DNA from: Polyangiaceae bacterium
GTDB lineage: Bacteria > Myxococcota_A > Polyangia > Polyangiales > Polyangiaceae
Direction of reading: 5' to 3'
DNA: 64,000 bases
Assembly: GCA_025936115.1 (NCBI GenBank)
Contig: JAICTZ010000007.1
Coordinates: 62,001-126,000, forward strand
Position numbers and translations under genes: made by a program. Below are positions 52,782 through 61,797 of this stretch, one piece after another. The number at the start of each line of letters is the position of its first letter. Position 1 is the stretch's first letter. Below the pieces are notes generated by a model. It ran no database searches and was not told where the DNA came from. It saw nothing but the letters and a program-made list of their open reading frames with translations.

Positions 52782-54128
52782 TCAGCGCAACGTCACGAGC
52801 TCTTCGGCGGCGGTCGGGTGGATGGCGAGCGTCCGGTCGAGATCGGCTTTTCTCGCGCCGAGCTTCACCGCGACGGCGAAGCCCTGCAAGAGCTCGTCGG
52901 AGCCGAGCCCGATCGAGTGCACGCCGACGACTCGCTCTTCGGGTCCGCTCACGACGAGCTTCATGCGCGTGCGAGGTTTTCGTTGAGTGACGCCGTGATA
53001 GAGGCTCGTGAACGCCGTCGTGTACACACGCACGGCCGCATCGCCGAAGCGCTCGCGTGCGGCGGGCTCGCTCAAGCCGACGGTGCCGATCGGCGGATGA
53101 CTGAAGACGACCGTCGGCACGTCCGTGTAGTCGACGCGCGCGTCGGGCTGACCGCCGAACAGGCGCTCGGCGAGCTTGCGCCCGGCCGCGATGGCGACCG
53201 GCGTCAGCATGCGATCCCCCCCGATCACGTCACCGAGCGCGTAAACACCGGGAACATTGGTGCTCTGAAATTCGTCCACCAACACGTAACCCTCGGGATC
53301 GAGCTGTACCCCCGCGTGCTCGAGCCCCAAGCGGGCCGTCATCGGCTCGCGCCCGATGGCCCAGAGCAAGCAATCGCCGAAGAGCTCCCGCCCGTCTTTG
53401 GCGACGAGGCGCACGCCGCCCGGAGCGCGCTCGGCGCGTTCGGGTTCGAAGCCGAACTCGAGCTTTGCACCCGTTTGGGTGAGCTCCTCGGCGAGGGCGT
53501 TCCGGAGCATGGGATCGAAGTAGCGCAGGAGCTCGTGTCCGCGCACGACGAAGGTCACGCTCGCGCCGAGCGCTTGCAAAATTCCGCCGAGCTCGACCGC
53601 GACGTAGCCGGCTCCTACGACGAGCGGCCGTTCGGGTAGCCGCTCGAGCGCGAAAAAGCCGTCCGAGCTGATCCCGAGGGCGGCTCCCGCGACGTCCGGC
53701 AAGCGGGGCCGCCCCCCCGTGGCGATGAGGACGTGCGGCGCCGAGTAGCGCTCGCCCGCGACTTCGACGCTGCGAGCATCGACGAAGGTTGCCCAGCCGT
53801 TCACGCGCTCGGCGCCGTCGCGCTCGAGATTTTGCGCATAGATGCCGCGGAGCCGCTCGACGTAGGCGTCGCGCGCCCGTTTGAGCCGGCCGAGATCGAA
53901 GGTCGGCGGAGCGAGCTCGAAGCCGTAGTCGGCAGCATCGCGGAAGAGGCCCGCGAGCTCGGCAGCGTGGTAGCTGACCTTTTTGGGCACGCAGCCGACG
54001 TTCACGCAGGTACCCCCGAGGGGGCCGGCTTCGATGACGAGCGCTCGGGCGCCGTGGCGTGCCGCTCGACGCGCCGCCGCAAGGCCCCCACTGCCCCCGC
54101 CGATCACGATGAAATCGAGCTCCCGCAT
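52782..54128 (-). CDS. gor: Glutathione-disulfide reductase
   Basis: This 448-aa cytoplasmic flavoenzyme regenerates glutathione with NADPH. It has FAD motif [11 protein letters not shown], redox-active Cys41 and Cys46 in [18 protein letters not shown]-binding [17 protein letters not shown] motif GVYALGDV and catalytic His437 in IHPTAAEE. The [19 protein letters not shown] and [15 protein letters not shown] blocks separate it from other pyridine disulfide reductases. Length matches E. coli Gor. ATG 54128 gives the expected [12 protein letters not shown] start. Confidence 0.93.
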   Translation of the reverse strand: MRELDFIVIGGGSGGLAAARRAARHGARALVIEAGPLGGTCVNVGCVPKKVSYHAAELAGLFRDAADYGFELAPPTFDLGRLKRARDAYVERLRGIYAQNLERDGAERVNGWATFVDARSVEVAGERYSAPHVLIATGGRPRLPDVAGAALGISSDGFFALERLPERPLVVGAGYVAVELGGILQALGASVTFVVRGHELLRYFDPMLRNALAEELTQTGAKLEFGFEPERAERAPGGVRLVAKDGRELFGDCLLWAIGREPMTARLGLEHAGVQLDPEGYVLVDEFQSTNVPGVYALGDVIGGDRMLTPVAIAAGRKLAERLFGGQPDARVDYTDVPTVVFSHPPIGTVGLSEPAARERFGDAAVRVYTTAFTSLYHGVTQRKPRTRMKLVVSGPEERVVGVHSIGLGSDELLQGFAVAVKLGARKADLDRTLAIHPTAAEELVTLR

Positions 54129-54248
54129 GGGCAGGGGAGCATACGCCGCGGTTCGGGGCCGAGTTCCAGCATCTTCGCGAGGCGCGCGACGAAAGGCCCC
54201 CCGGACGTGACCGGCATCGAGTAAGTTCGGGACCGACACCCACGGGAC

Positions 54249-55970
54249 ATGAAGCGGATCGAGTTCTTCAGCCTCGCGCGGCCCGTCCAAGAGCGCTTCA
54301 TCGCTGCAACGCGGGGGCACGGCAGTCCGGCGCCGTTGCTCGTCTCCAGGCAGCCGCCGCCGCTCGTCGCCATCGGCTGGGGCCTGCTCTCGGCCGCGGC
54401 CGTCGGTGCCTGGATCGCGGTGCTCCGGCTCGGCTACGGCAACCTCGACAGTGCGCTGGCGCTACAGCCCAAAGCGTTGCTCGGCGTCGAAGTAGCACTG
54501 CTGGTGCTGGCGGTGCTGCTCGCGCTGCAGAGCCGGCGCGCGCTCCGCAAACGTTCGCGCTTGCCGTTCGTGCCGCGCGTCTACCTCTTTCCCATCGGCG
54601 TCATCGACGCCCGCAGCGAGCAGGTCGTCACGCACGGTTGGGACGAGCTACGCGAGCTCGTGGTCGGCACGAACAGCGCGCGGCTCGCGTTCGCGGGCGG
54701 CTCGTTTTCGTTCCCGCTCACGAGCGCCGCGCAGGGCGAGGAGCTCAGGGCGCGTTCCACCGAATATCGGGAGCGCGTCGCAGACAGCGGTACGGCGGAA
54801 AAAGACTTGGTCGTGATGGATCCGCTGCGCGACAACGGCTTCAGAAATCCGTTTTCGCCGACGGACTCGCTGCGGCCCCCCCGCCCCGCGAAGCTGCCAC
54901 TGCTCGCGCTAGGCTTGCTCGCCGGCGCCGGCTTACTCGGGGTCGGCGCCTTCGAGCTCCGCAACCGCAGCGGCGAGCGCGCGATCTACGCGCACGCCGT
55001 CCTGCAAAATAGCGTCGAGAGCTATCGCGCCTACCTGGCGCGCGGCGGCAAGCGCCCGGAAGTGAGCGAGCTGCTCCTGCCGCGCGCCGAGCTTCGCGAG
55101 GCCGTCGCCCTCGGCAACGTCGAGGCCATCGAGCGCTTCTCCGACACGCACCCCGCCTCGAAAATCGACGCGGAGGTGAAGACGGCGCTGCAAGCCGCCC
55201 TGCGCAAGGAACTCGCGGCCGCCAAGGCCAAGGGCACGATCACGGCGCTCCGTGAGTTCGAAGCCAAGTACAAAGCGCACCTCGCGCTCGTCCCCGAGCT
55301 CGCGGCGGCGCGCGTCGCCTACCTCGCGGGCGTGCTCGACCACTTTCAGAAAGCGGTCAAGCCGAGCAAGGGCCTCTGGCTCCTCGCGCGGCGGCTCGTC
55401 GTCTATGCCGACAAGCATCCCGGGGCCAAAGTGGCCGTGCGCTTTTCGCAGCAGGAGTCGCACACGCTCGAAAAGAACGAGCACATGCTGGGCGCGAGCG
55501 CGTACTACGGCGGCGACAAGACGTTACCGTCCCATTTTCTGCTCGGGGAGTCGGCGCGGAGCGGCGAGCGACGCGCGGGAGCGGAGCTGTCGGCGGCGCT
55601 CGACCGCGTCTTCCCGAACGACCTCTTGCGTTTCGAAGCCGGCGCGCCCGTTCCCGCGGGGCCGGCTCCGCATTTCGAGGAACCGACCATCTTCGTGAGC
55701 TATCGCTTCGAGATCTCGTCGCCGCTCGTGAGCAAGAAGCCGCGCGGCATCTACTCGGCCGTAGGCTTGGTCGCGACGACGGCGCTCACGATCCCCGACC
55801 AGGAACCGGCGCAGGAATCGAAGTACACGGCGTGGCACGCCCCCGACGTGAAGCGCGTCGAGGCAGGCGAGCTCTTGCCCGAGAACGTCTATAACGATCT
55901 CGTGGCGCGCGCCTGGAGCAAATTCATCGCCAAGTACACCGCGCCCTGGATCGGCGCGGAAGCGAAGTAG
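54249..55970 (+). CDS. Membrane protein of unknown function
   Basis: This 573-aa protein has two membrane helices near the N-terminus ([37 protein letters not shown]). A ~120-residue cytoplasmic beta domain follows ([22 protein letters not shown]-like in pattern), then a third helix ([20 protein letters not shown]) and ~330 residues of Ala/Lys/Glu helical sequence ([20 protein letters not shown]). A terminal domain ends with [14 protein letters not shown]. No family is recognised. Strong third-position GC supports a real gene. It is divergent from gor. Confidence 0.75.
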   Translation: MKRIEFFSLARPVQERFIAATRGHGSPAPLLVSRQPPPLVAIGWGLLSAAAVGAWIAVLRLGYGNLDSALALQPKALLGVEVALLVLAVLLALQSRRALRKRSRLPFVPRVYLFPIGVIDARSEQVVTHGWDELRELVVGTNSARLAFAGGSFSFPLTSAAQGEELRARSTEYRERVADSGTAEKDLVVMDPLRDNGFRNPFSPTDSLRPPRPAKLPLLALGLLAGAGLLGVGAFELRNRSGERAIYAHAVLQNSVESYRAYLARGGKRPEVSELLLPRAELREAVALGNVEAIERFSDTHPASKIDAEVKTALQAALRKELAAAKAKGTITALREFEAKYKAHLALVPELAAARVAYLAGVLDHFQKAVKPSKGLWLLARRLVVYADKHPGAKVAVRFSQQESHTLEKNEHMLGASAYYGGDKTLPSHFLLGESARSGERRAGAELSAALDRVFPNDLLRFEAGAPVPAGPAPHFEEPTIFVSYRFEISSPLVSKKPRGIYSAVGLVATTALTIPDQEPAQESKYTAWHAPDVKRVEAGELLPENVYNDLVARAWSKFIAKYTAPWIGAEAK

Positions 55971-56003
55971 CGCCGGACGCCTGCGGGCTCGAGCGCGCTC
56001 GCC

Positions 56004-56849
56004 TCACGCGCGTTCGAGGAGTTGGCGCTGGCGGCCGAGCCCTTGGATCTCGAGATCACACACGTCGCCGGGACCGAGAAACCGCGGCGGCTTCAGGCCG
56101 AAGCCGACACCCGCGGGCGTTCCGGTCGTCACGACGTCGCCGCCCTCGAGCGCCATGAACTGCGAGATGTACCAAACGAGCCGCTCGACGCCGAAGATCA
56201 TGTCGCGCGTGCTGCCCGCTTGCCTGCGCTCGCCGTTGACGGCGAGGACGAGCCCGAGCGCCTGCGGATCCGGCACTTCGTCGGACGTCGCGAGGAACGG
56301 GCCGAGCGGATTGAAGGTGTCGCTCGACTTACCTTTCGTCCACTGTCCGCCGCGTTCGAATTGAAGCGCCCGCTCGGACACGTCGTGCGAAATGCAGTAC
56401 CCGGCGATGCTCTCGCGCGCGACCGCGGGCGACTCGAGGTAGCGCGCGGGGCGAGCGATGACGACCCCGAGCTCGATTTCGTAGTCCGTCTTGGTGCTGC
56501 CGCGTGGCAGGCGCACCGGATCGTACGGCCCGACCACCGCGTTCGGCGCCTTCAAGAAGAGCACCGGTTCCGCGGGAATGTCCGCTCCCGTCTCCTTCGC
56601 GTGATCGACGTAGTTGAGCCCGACGCCGACGACTTTGCCCGGCCTTGCCACGGGCGCGCCCCAGCGCTCCTGTTCGGGCACGAGCGGCAGCTCACCGAGC
56701 CGTAAGAGCTCGGCAAGGCGCTCGAGACCGTCGGTCTCGAAGAATTCACGATCCCAGTCGCGGAAGGCGCCGGAAGCGTCGCGGCGAGCGCCGCCGACGA
56801 GGACGCCCGGACTCTCCCGGCCGGCGGGGCCGAACCGCACGAGCTTCAT
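56004..56849 (-). CDS. Fumarylacetoacetate hydrolase (FAH)-family protein
   Basis: This 281-aa protein has the FAH-family core: GLNYVDHAKE, KTDYEIELGVVIARPAR with the metal-binding acidic cluster, GYCISHDVSERALQ and the end GDVVTTGTPAGVGFG. Relatives include fumarylpyruvate hydrolases and 2-keto-3-deoxy-acid lyases; the exact substrate is not shown here. A small membrane-protein gene lies 12 bases upstream on the same strand, so they may be co-transcribed. Confidence 0.9.
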   Translation of the reverse strand: MKLVRFGPAGRESPGVLVGGARRDASGAFRDWDREFFETDGLERLAELLRLGELPLVPEQERWGAPVARPGKVVGVGLNYVDHAKETGADIPAEPVLFLKAPNAVVGPYDPVRLPRGSTKTDYEIELGVVIARPARYLESPAVARESIAGYCISHDVSERALQFERGGQWTKGKSSDTFNPLGPFLATSDEVPDPQALGLVLAVNGERRQAGSTRDMIFGVERLVWYISQFMALEGGDVVTTGTPAGVGFGLKPPRFLGPGDVCDLEIQGLGRQRQLLERA

Positions 56850-56861
56850 ATCGAGAGCTCA

Positions 56862-57080
56862 TCACATGCCGCGCAGCAGCGCGACCCAGAGCAGCAGAAC
56901 CAGGAGCACCGCAATGCCGAGCATCGCCCAGACGCTCGGCACGAAATACGGGTAGATCATCAGCACGAGGCCGATAGCGAGCTGGGGCGGACGCCGCATG
57001 CGCCGGCCGTACTCGAAGAGGACGAAGCCGAGCCCCGAGACGAGAAAGCTCGTGAACAGCGAGCCGCCGTCGAGCGTCAT
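56862..57080 (-). CDS. Small conserved membrane protein
   Basis: This 72-aa protein has two hydrophobic helices (SFLVSGLGFVLFEYG; AMLGIAVLLVLLLWVAL) around RRMRRPPQLAIGLVLMIYPYFV, a pattern I recognise from short conserved inner-membrane proteins with no known role. Its ATG overlaps the stop of a possible small upstream frame (ATGA). Confidence 0.75.
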   Translation of the reverse strand: MTLDGGSLFTSFLVSGLGFVLFEYGRRMRRPPQLAIGLVLMIYPYFVPSVWAMLGIAVLLVLLLWVALLRGM

Positions 57081-57250
57081 GGGCCCTCACGGACGAGCCG
57101 ATACGCGAGAGCCGCACTGCCGTCGGCGAGCGTCACTTGAGCCCGAACGTATCCGCTCCGTGCAAGGCCGTCGAGACGAGCGGGGTAGTCGCGCCGACCG
57201 CAGGGAACGTTTGGTCGGATCCGGGCGCTCGGCTGGCCGGATCCGGGCAC
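57077..57250 (-). CDS. Possible small protein upstream of membrane-protein gene
   Basis: A 57-codon frame from GTG 57250 ends in DGSAALAYRLVREGP, overlapping the next ATG by four bases (ATGA). The clean overlap and gene-like end favour a real coupled gene. No family or Shine-Dalgarno is seen, and the frame is open further upstream by chance. Confidence 0.3.
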   Translation of the reverse strand: MPGSGQPSARIRPNVPCGRRDYPARLDGLARSGYVRAQVTLADGSAALAYRLVREGP

Positions 57251-57364
57251 GAGCTCGAGGATGTTGGGGCAGGAACTCAACAATTTCAATGGCTTACGCC
57301 GACCGTGTGGCGCGCATGCTCCTTGCACACAGGGGGGGACCGGTGGTGCGACCAGAAATTCATT

Positions 57365-57370
57365 GGAGGT
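57365..57370 (+). promoter_or_regulatory. Shine-Dalgarno for gene at 57377
   Basis: GGAGGT lies six bases before ATG 57377. It fixes the start of a small gene whose frame is open upstream to 57137. Confidence 0.75.
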
Positions 57371-57376
57371 CCGACG

Positions 57377-57685
57377 ATGACCGCAGCCGCTCTCGACTCG
57401 CTTCACGACCCCCACGCTCAGCTCCGTCGCCTCTACACCTCTCTGCTCGAGGAACAGCACCGGTTCGACGAGTTCAAGCACCTGCTCGCGCTCTACCCGG
57501 TCGTCCAGACCGACGAGGAAAGCGCGGAAGCCAGGGACGTCCGGGCTCGGCTGAACGCGCGCATCAACGAATGGGTTTCGGGTGAATTCGATGGCCTCAG
57601 TGCCGCCCAAGTCGCACTGTGGCGCAGCATCGTCGTCGAGGAACGCATCAACGTCGCCCTGTCCGCCTGGAGAGAATCGAACTGA
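57377..57685 (+). CDS. Small helical protein of unknown function
   Basis: This 102-aa protein is mostly alpha-helical, rich in Leu, Glu, Arg and Ala (HAQLRRLYTSLLEEQHRFDE, ARDVRARLNARINEWVSG), with no signal peptide or membrane helix. A strong Shine-Dalgarno (GGAGGT) precedes the ATG. It lies 10 bases before the next gene on the same strand, so they are very likely an operon. No family is recognised. Confidence 0.7.
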   Translation: MTAAALDSLHDPHAQLRRLYTSLLEEQHRFDEFKHLLALYPVVQTDEESAEARDVRARLNARINEWVSGEFDGLSAAQVALWRSIVVEERINVALSAWRESN

Positions 57686-57695
57686 TTCGCACGAA

Positions 57696-58658
57696 GTGGA
57701 CAGCATTGATGCTCTTTATGCCGGTTTCGTCAGCTCCCTGCCCGAGCAGCTGCGCGCCATCGCCGGCGATCTCCCGCGTCTTTTAGGGCCTTCGCCTACG
57801 GTCACGCCGACCTGGTCCCAGGTGTTCGGCCACTCGGTGACGCTCGTGACGCCGAAGCTCGTGGCGCATGCCCTATCCCATGCCGAGCCGGACAAGGTCC
57901 GCGCGGCGGCGACCGGGCACGCACTCGCGGCCATCGAAGCGCTCGGCCGTGAGCGGCTCGCCACGCGCCAGCTACGCTCGAATCCGGAGCTCGTTGCTCT
58001 GCTCGCCGAGCTACGCCGCGCGCGGGACGCGCTGCTCGAAAGCGTTTGGCTACCCGCCCCGGAGCTCATGCGCGCCGCCGACCGCGAGACGGGTGAGGCA
58101 CTCAAGGAGCAAACTGCGCTCTTGCGCCGGCTGAGCGCCGTCTCGTTCGAGGACTATCGACGCATCTCGCTCGCCAAGCAGGCGGCGCTGTTTCCGGCGT
58201 GCCTCGGCGTCGCTCACGTCGCCGGCGCGAGCGCGGCACAGATCGAGGCGTTGCGACGCACGCTCGTCGGGATAGCTCTCGGGCGCCAATTCCAGACGGA
58301 CGCAGGCACCTGGGAGGACGATTGGCGGCTTGGCGGAGGAGCGTGGGCCGTCTCGCTCGCCCGGCGCAAGCTCGAAGCCGTCAAAGAGCAGAGCGCCGAC
58401 GAGCGGCCCACCGAGCCCGATTTGGTGCGCCGCCGTGTCCACCGCACGCGCGTGCTCTATTCGATGCTGCGAGCAGCGCGGCGCGAGTACCGCTCCGCCT
58501 GGCGCTACGCGCGGCTGCTTGGCTCCGCGCCGCTGGTGCTCTGGAGCCAGCAACGGCTCACGCACCTCGACGGGCTCCTGCCGCTCGAAGCGCGCCACGC
58601 AGGGTACGTGGTGCGCGCCATCGAGCTCGCTCCCTGGGCGAGCGAAGTCTTGACCTGA
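57696..58658 (+). CDS. All-helical protein resembling class I isoprenoid synthase fold
   Basis: This ~320-aa protein starts at GTG 57696 and is alpha-helical throughout. The segment EDYRRISLAKQAALFPACLG, then ALGRQFQTDAGTWEDDWRLGG (about residues 192-217), is placed and spaced like helix H of polyprenyl synthases, where 'Q..DDi.Dw.eD' binds Mg2+. Here only part of the acidic motif remains (TDAGTWEDD). No first DDxxD is obvious near residues 60-100. It could be a divergent prenyl-chain enzyme or a non-catalytic relative. This is inference from pattern only. Confidence 0.6.
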   Translation: MDSIDALYAGFVSSLPEQLRAIAGDLPRLLGPSPTVTPTWSQVFGHSVTLVTPKLVAHALSHAEPDKVRAAATGHALAAIEALGRERLATRQLRSNPELVALLAELRRARDALLESVWLPAPELMRAADRETGEALKEQTALLRRLSAVSFEDYRRISLAKQAALFPACLGVAHVAGASAAQIEALRRTLVGIALGRQFQTDAGTWEDDWRLGGGAWAVSLARRKLEAVKEQSADERPTEPDLVRRRVHRTRVLYSMLRAARREYRSAWRYARLLGSAPLVLWSQQRLTHLDGLLPLEARHAGYVVRAIELAPWASEVLT

Positions 58659-58874
58659 AGCTGCCCGTGAGCATTCCGGCCCGGCGCGCACGCCACATTT
58701 CCGGTCCCCGGTCGGCTGGGAGCATGCGTCCAGTAGGCTCGACGCTCGGCGCGCAGCATTCACCCTGAGCGAAGGTGTGGCCGCGCCGTGGCTGCCGGCA
58801 AAACTAGTAGGGTTATCGCACGGTCGCGGCGGCGCATGGAACCGTGACCCTGACGAGCGTATGCTTCGTCACCC

Positions 58875-60347
58875 GTGTCTCACCGCCTCGGCTCTAGTTG
58901 GGCGGACACCTTCCACTCGGCGCGACTTTGGATTTGGACCGCCGGGGTGGTGGTTGTCGCGTGCCTCGCCCTGCGCGCGGGGCGCGCCGCTGTCAGGCCG
59001 AGCTCGAAGGGTCGGGCGTTGCTCTCGCGTGTCGGCACGAACGTTGCGCTCGGCGCCCTCGCGTCCCTCGTGGCGACGGCGGCCGGCGCAGCGGTTGGAG
59101 CGTGGCTCGGAGCGAGCGTTCGCGATGCGCTCGCCGCAGCAGCGCCGGCAGGCCTCACGGCGGCGCTGCTCGTGGCGCTCTCCTCCCGGCTGAGCGACCT
59201 CACGCTGTTCCACGCACGCGCCGAGTACAAACCGACCATCGATCGCCTGAGCGAAGAGCTCGTCACGCTGAGCTCGCCGCGAGACGTGGCGCTCGCCATC
59301 GAGCGGACCGTGCGGCGCTGGCTCCGCTGTGACTTCATCGAGCTCAAGCTGGCTCAACCGGACGGTCCGAGCTTCGGCCCGGCGCCGGAACCCGAAGCAG
59401 GCGCGGGCACGCTGCCGACGCACGAGAACGAACCACCTTGCTCGCCGGAGACGGCGATGCGCCTCGTCATCGCTTTCGGCGGCAAGGCATACGGTTGGCT
59501 CGACGTGGGTCGCAAGCGCGGCGGCGCGCTCTTCACGAGCGACGACATCGACCTCTTGCGCACGATTGCGAACCACGGCGGGCTCGCGCTCGCTCATGCG
59601 CGGGCCTACCAGGAACTCGAGGAGCGCCGGCGCCGGCAGGCAGAAGCCTGGCGCGGCGAGCGCGAGGCCTTGGTCGAGACGGTCGCCGCCGAGATTGCCC
59701 ACGAAATCCGCTATCCGCTCAACTACTTCCGCAGCCTCTTCGAGCGCGGCGGCAAGACCGGCCGGCTCACCCCCGACGACATCGACGTCGGGCGTGAGGA
59801 GGTCGATCGACTGGAACGGCTCGTCGCCGGGCTCAAACGCATGGTGGCGCACCGCACCGAGCGCAGACCGACCCACGTCGCGGAGCTCTGCACTCGCGTC
59901 GAAGCGCTGCTGCGCGATTCGCTCGGCAACCTCACGCTGCAGCTCGATCTCGCGCCGAACGCCACGCTCAATTGCGATCCGGATAAGCTCACCCAAGTGC
60001 TCGTGAACCTGCTCTCGAACGCGGCCGAAGCTTGCGGGCCGAACGGCCGCGCCGGGATCGACTGGCGGGCCACTCCGCAGGGCGGCGAGCTCAGCGTCTG
60101 GGACGACGGACCAGGCTTCGGCAGCGACGCCGCGCGCCTGTTCGCGCCCTGGTACACGACCAAGCAGCGCGGCACGGGGCTCGGGCTCGCGATCACGCAC
60201 CGGCTCGTGCGCGCGCACGGCTGGACCATCGCCGCTCAACGTCGGGACGGCCGCACGGCTTTCACCATCAGCGTGCGCCGCGAGGACATCCTCGAGCACG
60301 CCGGGGGAAGCCAGCGCGACTCGCACGACCACGTGAGGGTCGCGTGA
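58875..60347 (+). CDS. Sensor histidine kinase
   Basis: This 490-aa protein starts at GTG 58875, with two N-terminal membrane helices (WIWTAGVVVVACLALRAG; TNVALGALASLVATAAG and on). A GAF-like sensor part (residues ~115-230) and a coiled linker follow, then the H-box AEIAHEIRYPLNYF (His276) and the ATPase domain with NLLSNAAEA, DDGPGFG and GTGLGLAI. It ends four bases into the response-regulator gene (GTGA), so the pair is a translationally coupled two-component system. The signal sensed is unknown. Confidence 0.93.
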   Translation: MSHRLGSSWADTFHSARLWIWTAGVVVVACLALRAGRAAVRPSSKGRALLSRVGTNVALGALASLVATAAGAAVGAWLGASVRDALAAAAPAGLTAALLVALSSRLSDLTLFHARAEYKPTIDRLSEELVTLSSPRDVALAIERTVRRWLRCDFIELKLAQPDGPSFGPAPEPEAGAGTLPTHENEPPCSPETAMRLVIAFGGKAYGWLDVGRKRGGALFTSDDIDLLRTIANHGGLALAHARAYQELEERRRRQAEAWRGEREALVETVAAEIAHEIRYPLNYFRSLFERGGKTGRLTPDDIDVGREEVDRLERLVAGLKRMVAHRTERRPTHVAELCTRVEALLRDSLGNLTLQLDLAPNATLNCDPDKLTQVLVNLLSNAAEACGPNGRAGIDWRATPQGGELSVWDDGPGFGSDAARLFAPWYTTKQRGTGLGLAITHRLVRAHGWTIAAQRRDGRTAFTISVRREDILEHAGGSQRDSHDHVRVA

Positions 60348-61795
60348 AGCTCCTGATCGTGGACGATCAGCGCAGCGCGCGGCGCGTGCTCAAGCAGCTG
60401 CTCGCCGAGCGGCCGAACCTCGAGATCGTCGAGGCCGGCTCCGTCGAGGAAGCCAAAGAGCGGGTCGAAACGCAGAGCCCCGATGCGATGCTCGTCGATA
60501 TCCGGCTTTCGAATGACCCGACCAATCGCGGCGGTCTCGATTTTTTGCGCTGGGTGCGCGAGAGCGGCCGTGCGACGCCGGCCGTGATGGTGACGGGCTC
60601 GACCGAGCTCGTGGAGATCCGCGAGGCCATGCGCCAAGGGGCGCAAGACTACGTGCTCAAAGACGAGCTCAGCCCCGAGATGATCCTACCGATCGTCGAC
60701 GGTATTCGCGAGCGGCTCGAGCTCCGCACCGAGGTGCGCAAGCTCCGCCAGCACCTCGACGAAGCTTGGGGCCCGGCTGCCTTCGTCGGCAGCTCGTCGG
60801 CGATGGAGCGAGTCAAGCGCCTCGTGACGCGCGTCGCCGACGCCGACGCGCCTGTCCTCATCATCGGGGAGACCGGTAGCGGCAAGGAGATGGTGGCGCG
60901 CGCGATCCATCACTCCGGCCGCCGCGCGGCTCACCCGTTCCTCGCCGTCAACTGCTCGGCCCTGCCCGGCTCCCTGATCGAGTCGTTGATTTTCGGCCAT
61001 CACCGCGGCGCGTTCACGGGCGCGGTCCAGCGTATTCGCGGTCAACTCGAGCTCGCGGGCGAAGGTACGCTCCTCCTCGACGAGATCGCGGAGATGCCGG
61101 TCGAGCTCCAAGCGAAGCTCTTGCGCGTGCTCGAGGACCGGCGCTTCCGTCCCCTCGGGAGCGAAGAGGAGCTGCCGCTCCGAGCGCGCGTCATCGCCGC
61201 CACGCACGTCGATCTCGAGCTCGCGATCGCGGAGGGACGCTTTCGCGAGGACCTCTATTACCGGCTCAACGTGGTCTCGATTCAGGTGCCGGCCTTGTCC
61301 GAGCGGGGCGAGGACATCGTCGAGCTCCTGCACGCGTTCGGCACTCAATTCCAACGCAAGCTGCGCTTCTCGGACGCGGCGGTCGAGTGGCTGCGCCGCC
61401 GGCGCTGGCCCGGCAACGTGCGCGAGCTCAGAAACGCGGTCGAGCGTCTCGCGCTCTTGTCGGACGCCGAGTCCATCGACGTGCCCGAGCTCGAAGAGCT
61501 CGTCGGGGCGCAACTCGGCGACGGCGCGCGCGAGGTCGATCGCATGGCGCGCGCCATCCTCGCGCTGCCGGCTCGCATCGGCTCGAAGCTCGATCTCATC
61601 GAACGCGCGGTGCTCCACCACGCCGTCGAGATGTGCAGCGGCAACAAGAGCGCCGCCGCGCGCCTGCTCGGCGTGAACCGCAAGTCGCTCGAGCGCAAAC
61701 TCGACCGCCTGTCCGACCCGCCCGAGCTCGAGGAGCAGAGCCCGGACGAGAAAGCCGTCCTCGAGCGCCTGCAGAGCGAAAAGCCCGTGCAGTAG
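60344..61795 (+). CDS. NtrC-type sigma-54-dependent response regulator
   Basis: This 483-aa protein has a receiver domain with phospho-acceptor Asp52 (MLVDIRLS). The sigma-54 activator AAA+ domain has GETGSGKE (175-182), the GAFTGA loop (222-227) that touches sigma-54, and LLLDEIAEM. A Fis-type helix-turn-helix (NKSAAARLLGVNRKSLERKL) follows. All key motifs are intact, so it should drive sigma-54 promoters when phosphorylated by the preceding kinase. It ends two bases from the convergent transporter gene. Confidence 0.95.
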   Translation: MKLLIVDDQRSARRVLKQLLAERPNLEIVEAGSVEEAKERVETQSPDAMLVDIRLSNDPTNRGGLDFLRWVRESGRATPAVMVTGSTELVEIREAMRQGAQDYVLKDELSPEMILPIVDGIRERLELRTEVRKLRQHLDEAWGPAAFVGSSSAMERVKRLVTRVADADAPVLIIGETGSGKEMVARAIHHSGRRAAHPFLAVNCSALPGSLIESLIFGHHRGAFTGAVQRIRGQLELAGEGTLLLDEIAEMPVELQAKLLRVLEDRRFRPLGSEEELPLRARVIAATHVDLELAIAEGRFREDLYYRLNVVSIQVPALSERGEDIVELLHAFGTQFQRKLRFSDAAVEWLRRRRWPGNVRELRNAVERLALLSDAESIDVPELEELVGAQLGDGAREVDRMARAILALPARIGSKLDLIERAVLHHAVEMCSGNKSAAARLLGVNRKSLERKLDRLSDPPELEEQSPDEKAVLERLQSEKPVQ

Positions 61796-61797
61796 CG

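Noticed and set aside
57310-57335. Sigma-54-like promoter (TGGC...TTGCA) before the gene at 57377
   Set aside because: The GG and GC elements are 14 bases apart instead of the required 10.
57077-57706. Full 209-codon minus-strand frame
   Set aside because: Its upstream part is antisense to the gene at 57377, which has a strong ribosome site. Only the last 57 codons are kept as a weak candidate.
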